DNA of 64,000 nt from Geobacter sp. OR-1. Its GTDB lineage: Bacteria > Desulfobacterota > Desulfuromonadia > Geobacterales > DSM-12255. This document shows, piece after piece, positions 24,272-32,865 of the stretch. Both the position numbers and the translations under genes were made by a program. Every line of letters starts with the position of its first letter. The stretch's first letter is position 1. The stretch is from the NCBI RefSeq assembly GCF_000813145.1, contig NZ_BAZF01000003.1, forward strand, positions 248,001 to 312,000. The letters are read 5' to 3'. The notes below the pieces were generated by a model. The model was not told the origin of the DNA, ran no database searches, and saw only the letters and a list, made by a program, of their open reading frames with translations.

Positions 24272-26536
24272 CTGAAACGCGTTACGGTCAGAATAACCGG
24301 AATAGTGCAGGGGGTGGGTTTCCGTCCCTTTGTCTACCGGGTTGCCCGTGGACTGGGGCTGACCGGCTGGGTGCGGAACGATCCGGCAGGGGTGGCCATT
24401 GAGGCCCAGGGAGAGGCCGGACGGCTGGAACTCCTGTTTTCGGCCCTGGAGCATGAGGCCCCGCCGCTGGCCGTCATCGGGTCATTAACCACTGAATCCA
24501 TCCCGCTTGTTTCTGGGGAAGACGGGTTTCTCATCCTGGCCAGCGGTACCGGGGGGGCGACCGCCGAGATCGCGCCCGACGGCAATGTCTGCGCCGACTG
24601 CCTGGCCGAGATGTACGACCCCTCCGACCGGAGGTACCGCTATCCTTTCATTAACTGCACCAACTGCGGTCCCCGCTACTCCATCATAACCGGCATCCCT
24701 TACGATCGCCCGCTGACAACCATGGCCCCTTTCGCCCTTTGCCAGGCGTGCCGGGCCGAATATGAAAACCCGCTGGACCGGCGGTTTCATGCCCAGCCGG
24801 TTGCCTGTCCGGTCTGCGGCCCGGCATTGAGCCTGGTCGATAACTCCGGAGTGCCTGAACCCGGTGATCCGGTTGCTGCCACGGTGAACCTGCTGAAGCA
24901 GGGAAAGATCGTTGCCATCAAGGGTGTCGGCGGCTATCACCTGGCGGTTGATGCCGGGAACAGCGCGGCCCTGATGGAGCTGCGTCTTCGTAAGCGCCGG
25001 CCGGACAAGCCTTTTGCGGTCATGGTTAGGGATATTGCGTCAGCCCGGGAGGCGGCCCGGCTTGATCAGCTTGAAGAGCGCCTCCTGGCAGCGCCCGAGC
25101 GGCCGATAGTCCTGGTGAGGCGTCGGGAATCCGGTGTTGCGCCTGAAGTGGCGCCGGGAAGCAACTACCTGGGGATCATGCTTCCGGCCACGCCGCTGCA
25201 GCATCTGCTGCTGGACGGGTTTGGCGCGCCGCTGGTGATGACCAGCGGCAACCGCTCTTCCGAACCGGTGGCATTCGATGATGACGAGGCATTTCACGCC
25301 CTCTCCGGCATTGCCGATTATTTCCTGGCCAACAATCGCGCCATCCAAACAAGGGTGGACGATTCGGTCATCCGGGTCTTTCGCGGCAACCCCCTCTTTA
25401 TCAGGCGTTCGCGCGGGTATGCACCGCGGGCGATCCGGCTGGCCGCTTCCCAGCCGCCGGTATTGGCTGTGGGGGCGGAGTTGAAGGGGGCCTGCTGCCT
25501 GACCCGTGAAGACCAGGCATTCATGAGCCAGCACATAGGGGATCTGCGGAATGTCGAGACCGTGGCCGCGCTGGCCGATACGGCCGATCACTTGCAGAGG
25601 CTGCTCGAGATCAGGCCGGTGGCTGTTGCGCACGACCTGCACCCCGATTATCTTTCGACCCGCTTTGCCCAGGAGCAGACCGGGCTCCCTTTGGTACCCG
25701 TGCAGCATCACCATGGGCACATGGTGTCCTGCATGGCGGAAAACCGGCTGACAGGACAAGCGATCGGTGTGGTCTTCGACGGCACCGGCTATGGGCCTGA
25801 CGGCACGGTTTGGGGAGGGGAGTTCCTGGTCGGCGGTCCTGACGGTTTCCGCCGGATGGGCTCTTTCGGGCAGGCGTTGCTCCCCGGTGGCGACGCGGCG
25901 GTCAACGAGCCGTACCGGATGGCGATCTCATGGCTTTATGAGGCAAGGGGTTCTGCAGCGTTCGAGCTGCCGGCAGACCGGTTTCCGTTTCTGCATACCC
26001 CGGAGAGGCCGTTGCTCAGGCAGATGATCGAGCGTCGTTTCAACTCTCCGCCGACATCCAGTTGCGGCCGCCTGTTCGATGCTGTGTCCGCTCTGATCGG
26101 GTTGCGTTCCGCCGTTTCTTACGAGGGGCAGGCGGCAATTGAACTGGAGGCAATGGCAGAGGGGGTTGCGGCTGACAACGGCTATCCATGGGAAATCGCC
26201 ACGGCAGACGACCGGCTTGAGATCGATTGGCGCCCCCTGTTTGTCGCCCTTGTTGCCGATATCTTTGCCGGCGTAGCGCAGGGGATAATGGCGCGGCGCT
26301 TCCACTCATCGATAGCACAGGCGTCGGTTGCCGTCTGCCGCCGCCTGCGTGATGAGACCGGGGAGAATGCAGTGGTCCTTTCCGGAGGGGTCTTCCAGAA
26401 CCGGATGTTGACCGAGGAGCTGGCCACTCTGCTCGGTGCAAACGGATTTGCGGTGTTTACCCATCGCCTGGTACCCCCCAATGACGGGGGATTGGCATTG
26501 GGCCAGGCAGTGATAGCCGGAAGGAAATGGAGATAA
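24272..26536 (+). CDS. hypF: Carbamoyltransferase HypF
   Basis: 754 residues if translation starts at CTG 24272. The acylphosphatase-like domain needs the residues RVTVRITGIVQGVGFRPF, but the first ATG/GTG/TTG in frame is the GTG at 24305, inside that motif. The HypB stop TAA (24257-24259) lies in the same frame. Zinc fingers (CADC, NCTNCG, CQAC, CPVCG), a YrdC-like domain (KGVGGYHLAVDA) and the Kae1-like domain (QHHHGHMVSCMAE, VFDGTGYGPDG, LSGGVFQN) follow. HypF makes the carbamoyl precursor of the cyanide ligands. Function is certain; the start is not. Confidence 0.93.
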   Translation: MKRVTVRITGIVQGVGFRPFVYRVARGLGLTGWVRNDPAGVAIEAQGEAGRLELLFSALEHEAPPLAVIGSLTTESIPLVSGEDGFLILASGTGGATAEIAPDGNVCADCLAEMYDPSDRRYRYPFINCTNCGPRYSIITGIPYDRPLTTMAPFALCQACRAEYENPLDRRFHAQPVACPVCGPALSLVDNSGVPEPGDPVAATVNLLKQGKIVAIKGVGGYHLAVDAGNSAALMELRLRKRRPDKPFAVMVRDIASAREAARLDQLEERLLAAPERPIVLVRRRESGVAPEVAPGSNYLGIMLPATPLQHLLLDGFGAPLVMTSGNRSSEPVAFDDDEAFHALSGIADYFLANNRAIQTRVDDSVIRVFRGNPLFIRRSRGYAPRAIRLAASQPPVLAVGAELKGACCLTREDQAFMSQHIGDLRNVETVAALADTADHLQRLLEIRPVAVAHDLHPDYLSTRFAQEQTGLPLVPVQHHHGHMVSCMAENRLTGQAIGVVFDGTGYGPDGTVWGGEFLVGGPDGFRRMGSFGQALLPGGDAAVNEPYRMAISWLYEARGSAAFELPADRFPFLHTPERPLLRQMIERRFNSPPTSSCGRLFDAVSALIGLRSAVSYEGQAAIELEAMAEGVAADNGYPWEIATADDRLEIDWRPLFVALVADIFAGVAQGIMARRFHSSIAQASVAVCRRLRDETGENAVVLSGGVFQNRMLTEELATLLGANGFAVFTHRLVPPNDGGLALGQAVIAGRKWR

Positions 26537-26542
26537 CTGATT

Positions 26543-26773
26543 ATGTGTCTTGGTGTGCCTATGCAGGTTGTGAGTATCGAAGGGACCGATGCGGTCGCCG
26601 AGATCGACGGGGTAAGGCGCGAGGCGAGCCTGATGCTCCTTGACGAAGAGGTTGTGATCGGCGATTACGTCATCGTCCATGCCGGTTTTGCCATCTCAAA
26701 ACTGGATGAAGCCGAGGCCCTGGAGACCCTGGCCATGATGAGAGAGATGTTCGACCCCGAGGACATGGCATGA
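26543..26773 (+). CDS. hypC: Hydrogenase assembly chaperone HypC
   Basis: 76 residues starting MCLGVPMQV; Cys2 is the residue that carries the Fe(CN)2CO group together with HypD. The length and the DYVIVHAGFAISKLDE block are typical. It starts 6 bp after hypF. Repeat copy C separates it from hypD. Confidence 0.96.
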   Translation: MCLGVPMQVVSIEGTDAVAEIDGVRREASLMLLDEEVVIGDYVIVHAGFAISKLDEAEALETLAMMREMFDPEDMA

Positions 26774-26774
26774 C

Positions 26775-26894
26775 CGACAGCGCCTTTTCCGCAATATCTG
26801 TGTTGTTCTGCGGTTCTCCTTGTGCGGCGTACATCAACTGTACGCCTCCGCGTCGATCCTTGAACGCCTTGATCTTGCAAAAAAATCGCTGTCG
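26775..26894 (+). repeat. About 120-bp palindromic repeat, copy C
   Basis: Arms CGACAGCG (26775-26782) and CGCTGTCG (26887-26894) are perfect complements. The core CTTGTGCGGCGTAC (26820-26833), the inner hairpin closed by GTACGCC (26841-26847) and CCTTGATCTTGCAAAAAAAT match copies B and D. It fills the gap between hypC and hypD and would be transcribed with them. It ends 16 bp before hypD, leaving the ribosome site free. Confidence 0.82.
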
Positions 26895-26909
26895 TTTGAG
26901 GGGGTAGCT

Positions 26910-28001
26910 ATGAAATACCAGGACGAATACCGCGACCGCGAGCTGGTCCAGGGGCTTGCCGCCAGGCTCCGCGACCTGGCCTCCGGATATCACGGTACCA
27001 TGACCTTCATGGAGGTCTGCGGCACCCATACCATGGCGATCTACCAGTACGGGCTCCGCGGGCTCCTGCCGCCGCAGGTCAGGCTCATCTCCGGTCCCGG
27101 CTGCCCGGTCTGCGTGACCCCCAACAGTTATCTCGACAAGGCGATCGCCTGTTGCCGGATTCCCGGTCTCATCGTGGCCACTTTCGGCGATATGCTCCGG
27201 GTCCCAGGCACCACCTCGTCGCTGATGGCCGAGCGGGCCAAGGGGGCGGATGTCCGGATCGTCTATTCACCGCTGGACGCGGTCAAGCTGGCCGCAGCAA
27301 ACCCCGGACAGAAGGTCGTATTCCTCGGCGTCGGCTTCGAGACCACGGCCCCGACCATTGCCGGCAGTATCCTGGCTGCCAGGCAGCTGGGGCTGAAAAA
27401 CTTCTTCGTCCTCGCCTCGCACAAGACCATGCCGGTCCCGATGGCGGCGCTGGCCTCCGACCCGGAGCTCGCCATTGACGGTTTTATCTGTCCCGCCCAT
27501 GTCAGCACCATCATTGGCGCCGATGCCTACCAGCCGTTAGCGCACGATTTCCACCGGCCCTGCGTTATTACCGGGTTCGAGCCGGCAGACGTCATGCAAG
27601 GTGTGGCGATGCTCGCCGCCCAGGTGGTTGCCGCGGAGAGCCGGGTGGAGATCCAGTACCGACGGGCGGTCAAGCCGGAGGGAAACCCCAGGGCCAGGGC
27701 GATACTGGCCGAGGTGTTTGTCCCGTGCGATGCCGAATGGCGCGGTCTTGGCTTGATACCGGGCAGCGGCCTGGCTATAAGGGAAGAGTTTGCGCCGTTC
27801 GATGCCGAGCGGATGCTGGCGCTTGAACCGGAGAACTCCCGGGAGCCTGCCGGGTGCCGGTGCGGCGATGTCCTGAAGGGGAAGATTTCTCCCTTTGACT
27901 GCCCGCTGTTTGCGTCGGCCTGCACCCCCGAGGCGCCGGTAGGCGCATGCATGGTATCCACGGAAGGGACCTGTGCGGCAGCTTACAAATACGGGCGTTA
28001 G
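26910..28001 (+). CDS. hypD: Hydrogenase formation protein HypD
   Basis: 363 residues from ATG 26910 behind a GAGGGGG site; the open frame from 26820 would translate repeat copy C and is not credible. Conserved blocks are MEVCGTHTMAIYQYGLR, GPGCPVCVTP, FGDMLRVPGT, FLGVGFETTAPT, ICPAHVSTIIG and the C-terminal [4Fe-4S] and thiol cysteines (CRCGDVLKG, CPLFASACTPEAPVGACMVSTEG). HypD builds the Fe(CN)2CO cofactor with HypC. Confidence 0.96.
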   Translation: MKYQDEYRDRELVQGLAARLRDLASGYHGTMTFMEVCGTHTMAIYQYGLRGLLPPQVRLISGPGCPVCVTPNSYLDKAIACCRIPGLIVATFGDMLRVPGTTSSLMAERAKGADVRIVYSPLDAVKLAAANPGQKVVFLGVGFETTAPTIAGSILAARQLGLKNFFVLASHKTMPVPMAALASDPELAIDGFICPAHVSTIIGADAYQPLAHDFHRPCVITGFEPADVMQGVAMLAAQVVAAESRVEIQYRRAVKPEGNPRARAILAEVFVPCDAEWRGLGLIPGSGLAIREEFAPFDAERMLALEPENSREPAGCRCGDVLKGKISPFDCPLFASACTPEAPVGACMVSTEGTCAAAYKYGR

Positions 28002-28121
28002 GAAACGGCCCTTTTTCGCCATATCTGCGTAAGTCTTCGGGGCTACTTGTGCGGCGTAGCACTGCTACGCCTCCGCGTAATCCCCTCGACAGCCTTGATC
28101 TGACAAAAAATTGCTCGTTTC
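28002..28121 (+). repeat. About 120-bp palindromic repeat, copy D
   Basis: Arms GAAACG (28002-28007) and CGTTTC (28116-28121). The core CTTGTGCGGCGTAGCACTGC (from 28047), whose inner hairpin GCGTAG/CTACGC differs from copies B and C by a paired change, is followed by CCTCCGCGTAATCC and CCTTGATCTGACAAAAAAT. It begins directly after the hypD stop and ends 23 bp before hypE. Confidence 0.82.
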
Positions 28122-28144
28122 TGGAAAAGTTTCTAAGGAGTGAA

Positions 28145-29161
28145 ATGGTGAATGACGATCTGATCCTTTTGGGCCATGGCAGCGGCGGGGTGCTCTCCCA
28201 CAAGCTTCTCTCCGACCTGATAATACCGGCCCTGTCCGGCACGCCTCTTTCCGGTCAGGACGATGCCGCGGTTATTGAATGCAACGGCCGGCAACTTGCC
28301 TTTACCACCGACTCTTACGTGGTTGACCCGATCTTTTTCCCCGGCGGCGACATCGGCTGTCTGGCAGTTAACGGCACGGTGAATGACCTGTCCATGGTCG
28401 GCGCAACGCCGCTCTTTATCAGCTGCGGCCTGATCATCGAAGAGGGATTTTCCCGCAGGGATCTGTCCCTGATCGTGGCAAGCATGCGCCGGGCCGCGGA
28501 TGAGGCCGGGGTACGGATTGTTACCGGCGATACCAAGGTGGTGCCGCGCGGCAAGGCGGACCGGATCTTTATCAATACCGCGGGAATCGGCGTCTTTGAC
28601 GGCAGGGTGTCGCTGAGCGGCGCCAATGCGAGGCCGGGGGATAAGGTTATTGTCAGCGGAACCATCGGCGACCACGGCATTGCCGTAATGGCGGCGCGCG
28701 AAGGGCTCTCGCTGGCAACCGAGATCCAGAGCGACTGCGCCGCCCTTAACGGCCTCGTCAGGGAGATGCTTTCCGCGGCAGGCGATGCGGTTCGAGTCTT
28801 GCGGGACCCCACCAGGGGCGGTGTTGCGACTACTATCAAGGAAATCGCGCTACAGTCCGGGGTCACGATTACCCTTGACGAGGCGCAGTTGCCTGTGGAT
28901 CCGGCTGTATGTGGGGTCTGCGCCATACTGGGGCTCGATCCGCTTTACGTGGCCAATGAGGGGAAGCTGCTGGCTGTCGTCTCCCCGGATGCGGCTTCCG
29001 GGCTTTTGGAAATCATGAGGCAGCAGCCGCTGGGGAAAGATTCGGCCATTATCGGCGAGGTCTCTGCTGCAGGGGGCGGACGCGTCCAGATGAAAACCGC
29101 GGTCGGCGGGATCAGGTCGGTAGAGATGCTAGCCGGGGAGCAGTTGCCGCGAATCTGCTGA
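28145..29161 (+). CDS. hypE: Hydrogenase expression/formation protein HypE
   Basis: 338 residues from ATG 28145, with AAGGAG at 28135-28140. The N-terminal LGHGSGG, TDSYVVDPIFFPGGDIG and GDTKVVPRGKAD blocks and the PurM-like fold are typical. The protein ends PRIC: the terminal Cys is thiocarboxamidated by HypF and dehydrated to the cyanide donor. It is the last gene of hypBFCDE and is followed by a strong terminator. Confidence 0.96.
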   Translation: MVNDDLILLGHGSGGVLSHKLLSDLIIPALSGTPLSGQDDAAVIECNGRQLAFTTDSYVVDPIFFPGGDIGCLAVNGTVNDLSMVGATPLFISCGLIIEEGFSRRDLSLIVASMRRAADEAGVRIVTGDTKVVPRGKADRIFINTAGIGVFDGRVSLSGANARPGDKVIVSGTIGDHGIAVMAAREGLSLATEIQSDCAALNGLVREMLSAAGDAVRVLRDPTRGGVATTIKEIALQSGVTITLDEAQLPVDPAVCGVCAILGLDPLYVANEGKLLAVVSPDAASGLLEIMRQQPLGKDSAIIGEVSAAGGGRVQMKTAVGGIRSVEMLAGEQLPRIC

Positions 29162-29185
29162 CATTACTCAGTGAAGATGATTATG

Positions 29186-29223
29186 GAGAGGGGGTAGGCG
29201 TTGGCCTGCCCCCTCTCTTTTTT
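29186..29223 (+). terminator. Rho-independent terminator after hypE
   Basis: A 14-bp stem (29186-29199 with 29204-29217, one G-U pair) around a GTTG loop is followed by six T. Confidence 0.9.
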
Positions 29224-29274
29224 ATTAAATATTCTCATGAAACGACGTTACCTATTGAAAATAAAGAACAAATC

Positions 29275-29302
29275 TTGACAGGTCAAGAGATTGCCATATA
29301 AT
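29275..29302 (+). promoter_or_regulatory. Sigma-70 promoter of the hya operon, with an overlapping palindrome
   Basis: A perfect TTGACA (29275-29280) and a perfect TATAAT (29297-29302) are spaced by 16 bp, 45 bp before hyaS. The -35 box is part of the palindrome TTGAC-AG-GTCAA (29275-29286), so a repressor could block the polymerase there. Confidence 0.7.
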
Positions 29303-29346
29303 AATAAAACAGCTTTCCTTTATTGCGCGGGGTAAGGAGAATGCCG

Positions 29347-30477
29347 ATGGCAAAAGACCATGATGTGGGTTGTCCGGAAGAAGCGGGAGTGGAGTTCAAG
29401 GGTAAGGTTTCTGAACTGCTGGAGCAGCGTGGGGTTTCCAGGCGTGACTTTATGAAGTTCTGTTCGACAATGGCGGCTGCTCTGGCGTTGCCGCCGGCAT
29501 TCGGCCCGAAGATCGCCCAGGCCCTTGATGAAGTCAAGCGGCCAACGCTGGTCTGGCTCGAATTCCAGAGCTGCACCGGTGACACCGAAGCCTTGCTGCG
29601 GGCGTCCGCTCCGACTGTCGCAGAGATAGTGCTCGACATCCTCTCGATTGATTATGCCGAAACCATCATGGCAGCGGCGGGACATCTGGCCGAAGCCAAT
29701 CTCGACCAGGTGATCAAAGGGGAAAAAGGTAAATATATTGCCGTGGTCGAAGGCTCGATCCCGCTCAAGGATGATGGCGTCTACTGCTGCATCGGCGGAC
29801 GGAGCGCCGTGGACCGGGCGACTGAGGTATGCGGCGGCGCATTTGCCACCATTGCCGTAGGGACCTGCGCATCATACGGCGGTATTCCGGCGGCATCACC
29901 CAACCCCACCGGCGCAGTCGGCATAAAAAAGGCCGTCCCGAGCGCCACGGTTGTCAACCTGCCGGGTTGCCCGGTGAACACCGATAATCTCACGGCGACA
30001 ATCGTTCATTTCCTGCTCCTGAAAAAACTTCCTGCCACCGACAGTTTCGGCCGGCCGCTCTTTGCCTATGGCAAGAGGATTCACGACAACTGCGAACGGC
30101 GTCCTCACTTCGATGCCGGCCAGTATGTCGAGGCGTGGGGTGATCAAGGTCACCGGCACGGCTATTGTCTCTATAAGATGGGATGCAAGGGGCCCCAGAC
30201 ATTTCATAACTGCCCCTCGGAACGATACAACGAGCATACCAGCTGGCCGGTTGCCGCAGGGCACGGTTGCGCCGGCTGCTCGCAGCCGAATTTCTGGGAC
30301 GACATGGGGCCGCTCTACCGGAGGCTGCCGAATGTTGCCGGTTTCGGCATCGAGGCTACTGCCGACAAGATCGGCCTCGGCCTGGTCGGTGCGGCGGCGG
30401 TCGGTTTCGGGATACACGGCGCTCTGAACGCCATGCGCAAGGATAAAGAACCTGAAGACAGTTCGAGGGAGGGATAA
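29347..30477 (+). CDS. hyaS: Periplasmic uptake [NiFe] hydrogenase small subunit, HyaS-type
   Basis: 376 residues from ATG 29347, seven bases after an AAGGAG site (ATG 29341 is too close to it). A Tat signal (SRRDFMKFCSTMAAALALPP) exports the folded dimer. FQSCTGDTEALLR, VGTCASYGG, NLPGCPVNTDN and the C-terminal cluster cysteines (CLYKMGCKGPQTFHNC, GHGCAGCSQPNFWD) match group 1 membrane-bound enzymes. A hydrophobic segment near residues 340-362 anchors it to the membrane, followed by a charged tail. Confidence 0.95.
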   Translation: MAKDHDVGCPEEAGVEFKGKVSELLEQRGVSRRDFMKFCSTMAAALALPPAFGPKIAQALDEVKRPTLVWLEFQSCTGDTEALLRASAPTVAEIVLDILSIDYAETIMAAAGHLAEANLDQVIKGEKGKYIAVVEGSIPLKDDGVYCCIGGRSAVDRATEVCGGAFATIAVGTCASYGGIPAASPNPTGAVGIKKAVPSATVVNLPGCPVNTDNLTATIVHFLLLKKLPATDSFGRPLFAYGKRIHDNCERRPHFDAGQYVEAWGDQGHRHGYCLYKMGCKGPQTFHNCPSERYNEHTSWPVAAGHGCAGCSQPNFWDDMGPLYRRLPNVAGFGIEATADKIGLGLVGAAAVGFGIHGALNAMRKDKEPEDSSREG

Positions 30478-30482
30478 CTGCT

Positions 30483-32183
30483 ATGGCGAAGATTGTCGTT
30501 GACCCGATTACACGTATCGAAGGGCATTTGCGGATAGAGGCGGAAATCAGCAATGGCCGGATTGTCAACGCCTGGAGCGGCAGCACCATGTTCCGCGGGA
30601 TCGAGAAGATCCTGAAAGGGCGTGACCCGCGCGATGCCTGGTATTACACGCAGCGGTTCTGCGGAGTCTGCACCACCGTGCACTCCATTGCCTCGATCCG
30701 GGCCGTGGAAAACGCCCTCGCGATCAAGGTGCCGCCCAATGCCGAAATCGTACGTAACATCATCATGGGGATTCAGAATGTCCAGGATCATGTGATCCAT
30801 TTTTACCATCTTCATGCCCTGGACTGGGTGGATATTACATCGGCCCTCAAGGCCGATCCGGCCCGTACCGCTTCCCTGGCGGCATCCATTTCCGACTGGC
30901 CGCTCAACTCTCCCACCTATTTCAAAGGGATCCAGGAACGGCTCAAGGCATTTGTGGCAAAAGGACGGCTGGGGCCGTTTGCCAACGCCTATTGGGGGCA
31001 TTCGGCCATGAAGCTCCCGCCAGAGGCCAACCTGATGGCTACTGCCCACTACCTGGAGGCGCTTGAGTGGCAGAAGGACGTGATCAAGGTCCATGCCTAC
31101 CTCGGGAGTAAAAACCCGCATCCTCAGACCTTCCTCGTCGGCGGTATGGCCATACCGCTCGATCCTGACTCCCAGAATGCGATCAATGCCGACAAGCTGG
31201 CAGAAATCGGCGGCCTGCTGAAAAAGGCCAAAGAATTTGTCGAGAAGGTCTATATACCCGACCTGTTGGCCGTGGCCTCGTTTTACAAGGATTGGGCCGG
31301 GATCGGTGGCGGCGTGGGGAACTACCTCTCCTATGGCGAGTTCCCGGACCCGGTGACCGGCAAGCAGTTTTTCCCTCCGGGGATTATCCTTGGGAAAGAC
31401 CTTACCAAGGTTCATCCTGTAGATCAGAAGAAGATCGCCGAATATGTGGACCATTCCTGGTTCGAGTATTCCGTGGGCCAGGGGAAGGGGGCGCATCCCT
31501 GGGACGGGGAGACCGAGCCGAAATACACCGGCCCGAAACCGCCGTACCAGTATCTGGATACGGACCGGAAGTACTCGTGGGTCAAGGCTCCCCGTTACGA
31601 AGAGCTGCCGATGGAGGTCGGCCCGCTGGCCAAGTTGCTGGTCGCCTATGCCTCGGGCCACAAGGAGACCCAGGCTGCAGTGGGTCTGGTGCTCAAACAC
31701 CTCAACGTCGGTCCCGAGGCGCTGTTCTCGACACTTGGGAGGACCGGCGCCCGAGGGCTCGACTGCCTCGTCACCGCCCAGCAGCTGCCGGTCTGGCACG
31801 GCCAGTTGGTGGAGAGCATCGGTAAGGGAGATCTCCGTATCCATGCCGGGGAAAAGTGGGACCCGTCCACCTGGCCCAAGGAAGCGGCAGGGTACGGCTG
31901 GCACGAGGCGCCGCGTGGTGCGCTCGGACACTGGATCAAAATCAAGGATGGCCAAATCCTGAATTATCAGGCGGTTGTCCCTTCTACCTGGAACGCCTCG
32001 CCGCGCGATCACAAGGGGCAGAGAGGTCCGTACGAAGAGGCGTTGATCGGCACCCCGATTGCGGACCCCAACCGTCCGGTCGAGATCCTGCGGACCATTC
32101 ATTCGTTCGATCCGTGTCTGGCCTGCGCCGTTCATGTTCTCGATGCCACTGGGAACGAACTGGTCAGGGTGAAGGTTTCCTAG
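30483..32183 (+). CDS. hyaL: Periplasmic uptake [NiFe] hydrogenase large subunit, HyaL-type
   Basis: 566 residues, starting 5 bp after hyaS. VVDPITRIEGHLRIEAE opens the protein; the nickel ligands are RFCGVCTTVHS and, near the end, DPCLACAVH. The tail VLDATGNELVRVKVS is cleaved on maturation, presumably by HyaP. It has no signal of its own and is exported by the Tat signal of HyaS. It oxidises hydrogen and passes electrons to the cytochrome b encoded next. Confidence 0.95.
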   Translation: MAKIVVDPITRIEGHLRIEAEISNGRIVNAWSGSTMFRGIEKILKGRDPRDAWYYTQRFCGVCTTVHSIASIRAVENALAIKVPPNAEIVRNIIMGIQNVQDHVIHFYHLHALDWVDITSALKADPARTASLAASISDWPLNSPTYFKGIQERLKAFVAKGRLGPFANAYWGHSAMKLPPEANLMATAHYLEALEWQKDVIKVHAYLGSKNPHPQTFLVGGMAIPLDPDSQNAINADKLAEIGGLLKKAKEFVEKVYIPDLLAVASFYKDWAGIGGGVGNYLSYGEFPDPVTGKQFFPPGIILGKDLTKVHPVDQKKIAEYVDHSWFEYSVGQGKGAHPWDGETEPKYTGPKPPYQYLDTDRKYSWVKAPRYEELPMEVGPLAKLLVAYASGHKETQAAVGLVLKHLNVGPEALFSTLGRTGARGLDCLVTAQQLPVWHGQLVESIGKGDLRIHAGEKWDPSTWPKEAAGYGWHEAPRGALGHWIKIKDGQILNYQAVVPSTWNASPRDHKGQRGPYEEALIGTPIADPNRPVEILRTIHSFDPCLACAVHVLDATGNELVRVKVS

Positions 32184-32196
32184 AAAGGGGGGGAAC

Positions 32197-32865
32197 ATGA
32201 GCAGCCAGTGCAAGTTTAAAAGATATATCTGGGAGCTCCCCGTCCGCTGGTGCCACTGGATCAATGTCCTCAGCATTGTCACCCTTTCGGTCACCGGCTT
32301 CCTGATCGGCTATCCGATTTCCCTCGGCCATTCCGCATCGGATTTCACGATGGGGTGGATACGGTTCATCCATTTCTCGGTCGCCTATCTCTTTACCGTC
32401 AGCGTTCTCTCCCGTATTGTCTGGTCGTTTATCGGCAACCAGTACGCCGGGTGGATGGAATTCTTCCCCCTCTTTTCCGGCAAGGGGCGACAGAAGTTTT
32501 TCAAGATGCTCAGGTATTATTTTCTGATCGACAAAGAAGTGCCGGAAACCATCGGCCACAACCCGCTTGCCGCCACCGCTTATTCGCTGCTGTTCTGTTT
32601 CTACATAATCATGATTCTCACCGGTTTTGCCCTCTATTCCGAGCATGCCCCTTTTGGCGCCATGCATGCCGCCTTAGGCTGGCTGACCACTCTGGTCTCA
32701 AATCAGGGGCTCCGGTTGATTCATCATCTCAGTATGTGGTGCATCTTCGGTTTCGTGATTAACCATATCTACAGCGCCTGGCTCATGGATATCAAGGAAC
32801 ACGGCGCCGAGATTTCCAGTATTTTCAGTGGATTCCGGTTTACGGTGCACAAGGAGGAGGAATGA
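32197..32865 (+). CDS. hyaB: Hydrogenase cytochrome b subunit
   Basis: 222 residues with four main membrane helices. The early PVRWCHWINVLSIVTLSVTGFLIG and the later LGWLTTLVSNQGLRLIHHLSMW and NHIYSAWLMD carry the His residues that bind two b haems in the Ni/Fe-hydrogenase cytochrome b family. It accepts electrons from HyaS and reduces menaquinone. Its stop overlaps the hyaP start as ATGA. Confidence 0.93.
   Translation: MSSQCKFKRYIWELPVRWCHWINVLSIVTLSVTGFLIGYPISLGHSASDFTMGWIRFIHFSVAYLFTVSVLSRIVWSFIGNQYAGWMEFFPLFSGKGRQKFFKMLRYYFLIDKEVPETIGHNPLAATAYSLLFCFYIIMILTGFALYSEHAPFGAMHAALGWLTTLVSNQGLRLIHHLSMWCIFGFVINHIYSAWLMDIKEHGAEISSIFSGFRFTVHKEEE

Noticed and set aside
26820-26909. N-terminal extension of HypD
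   Set aside because: It would translate repeat copy C; the ribosome site and family alignment place the start at 26910.
30315-32294. 659-codon minus-strand open frame across hyaL
   Set aside because: Shadow of hyaL; GC-rich third positions keep the antisense frame open.
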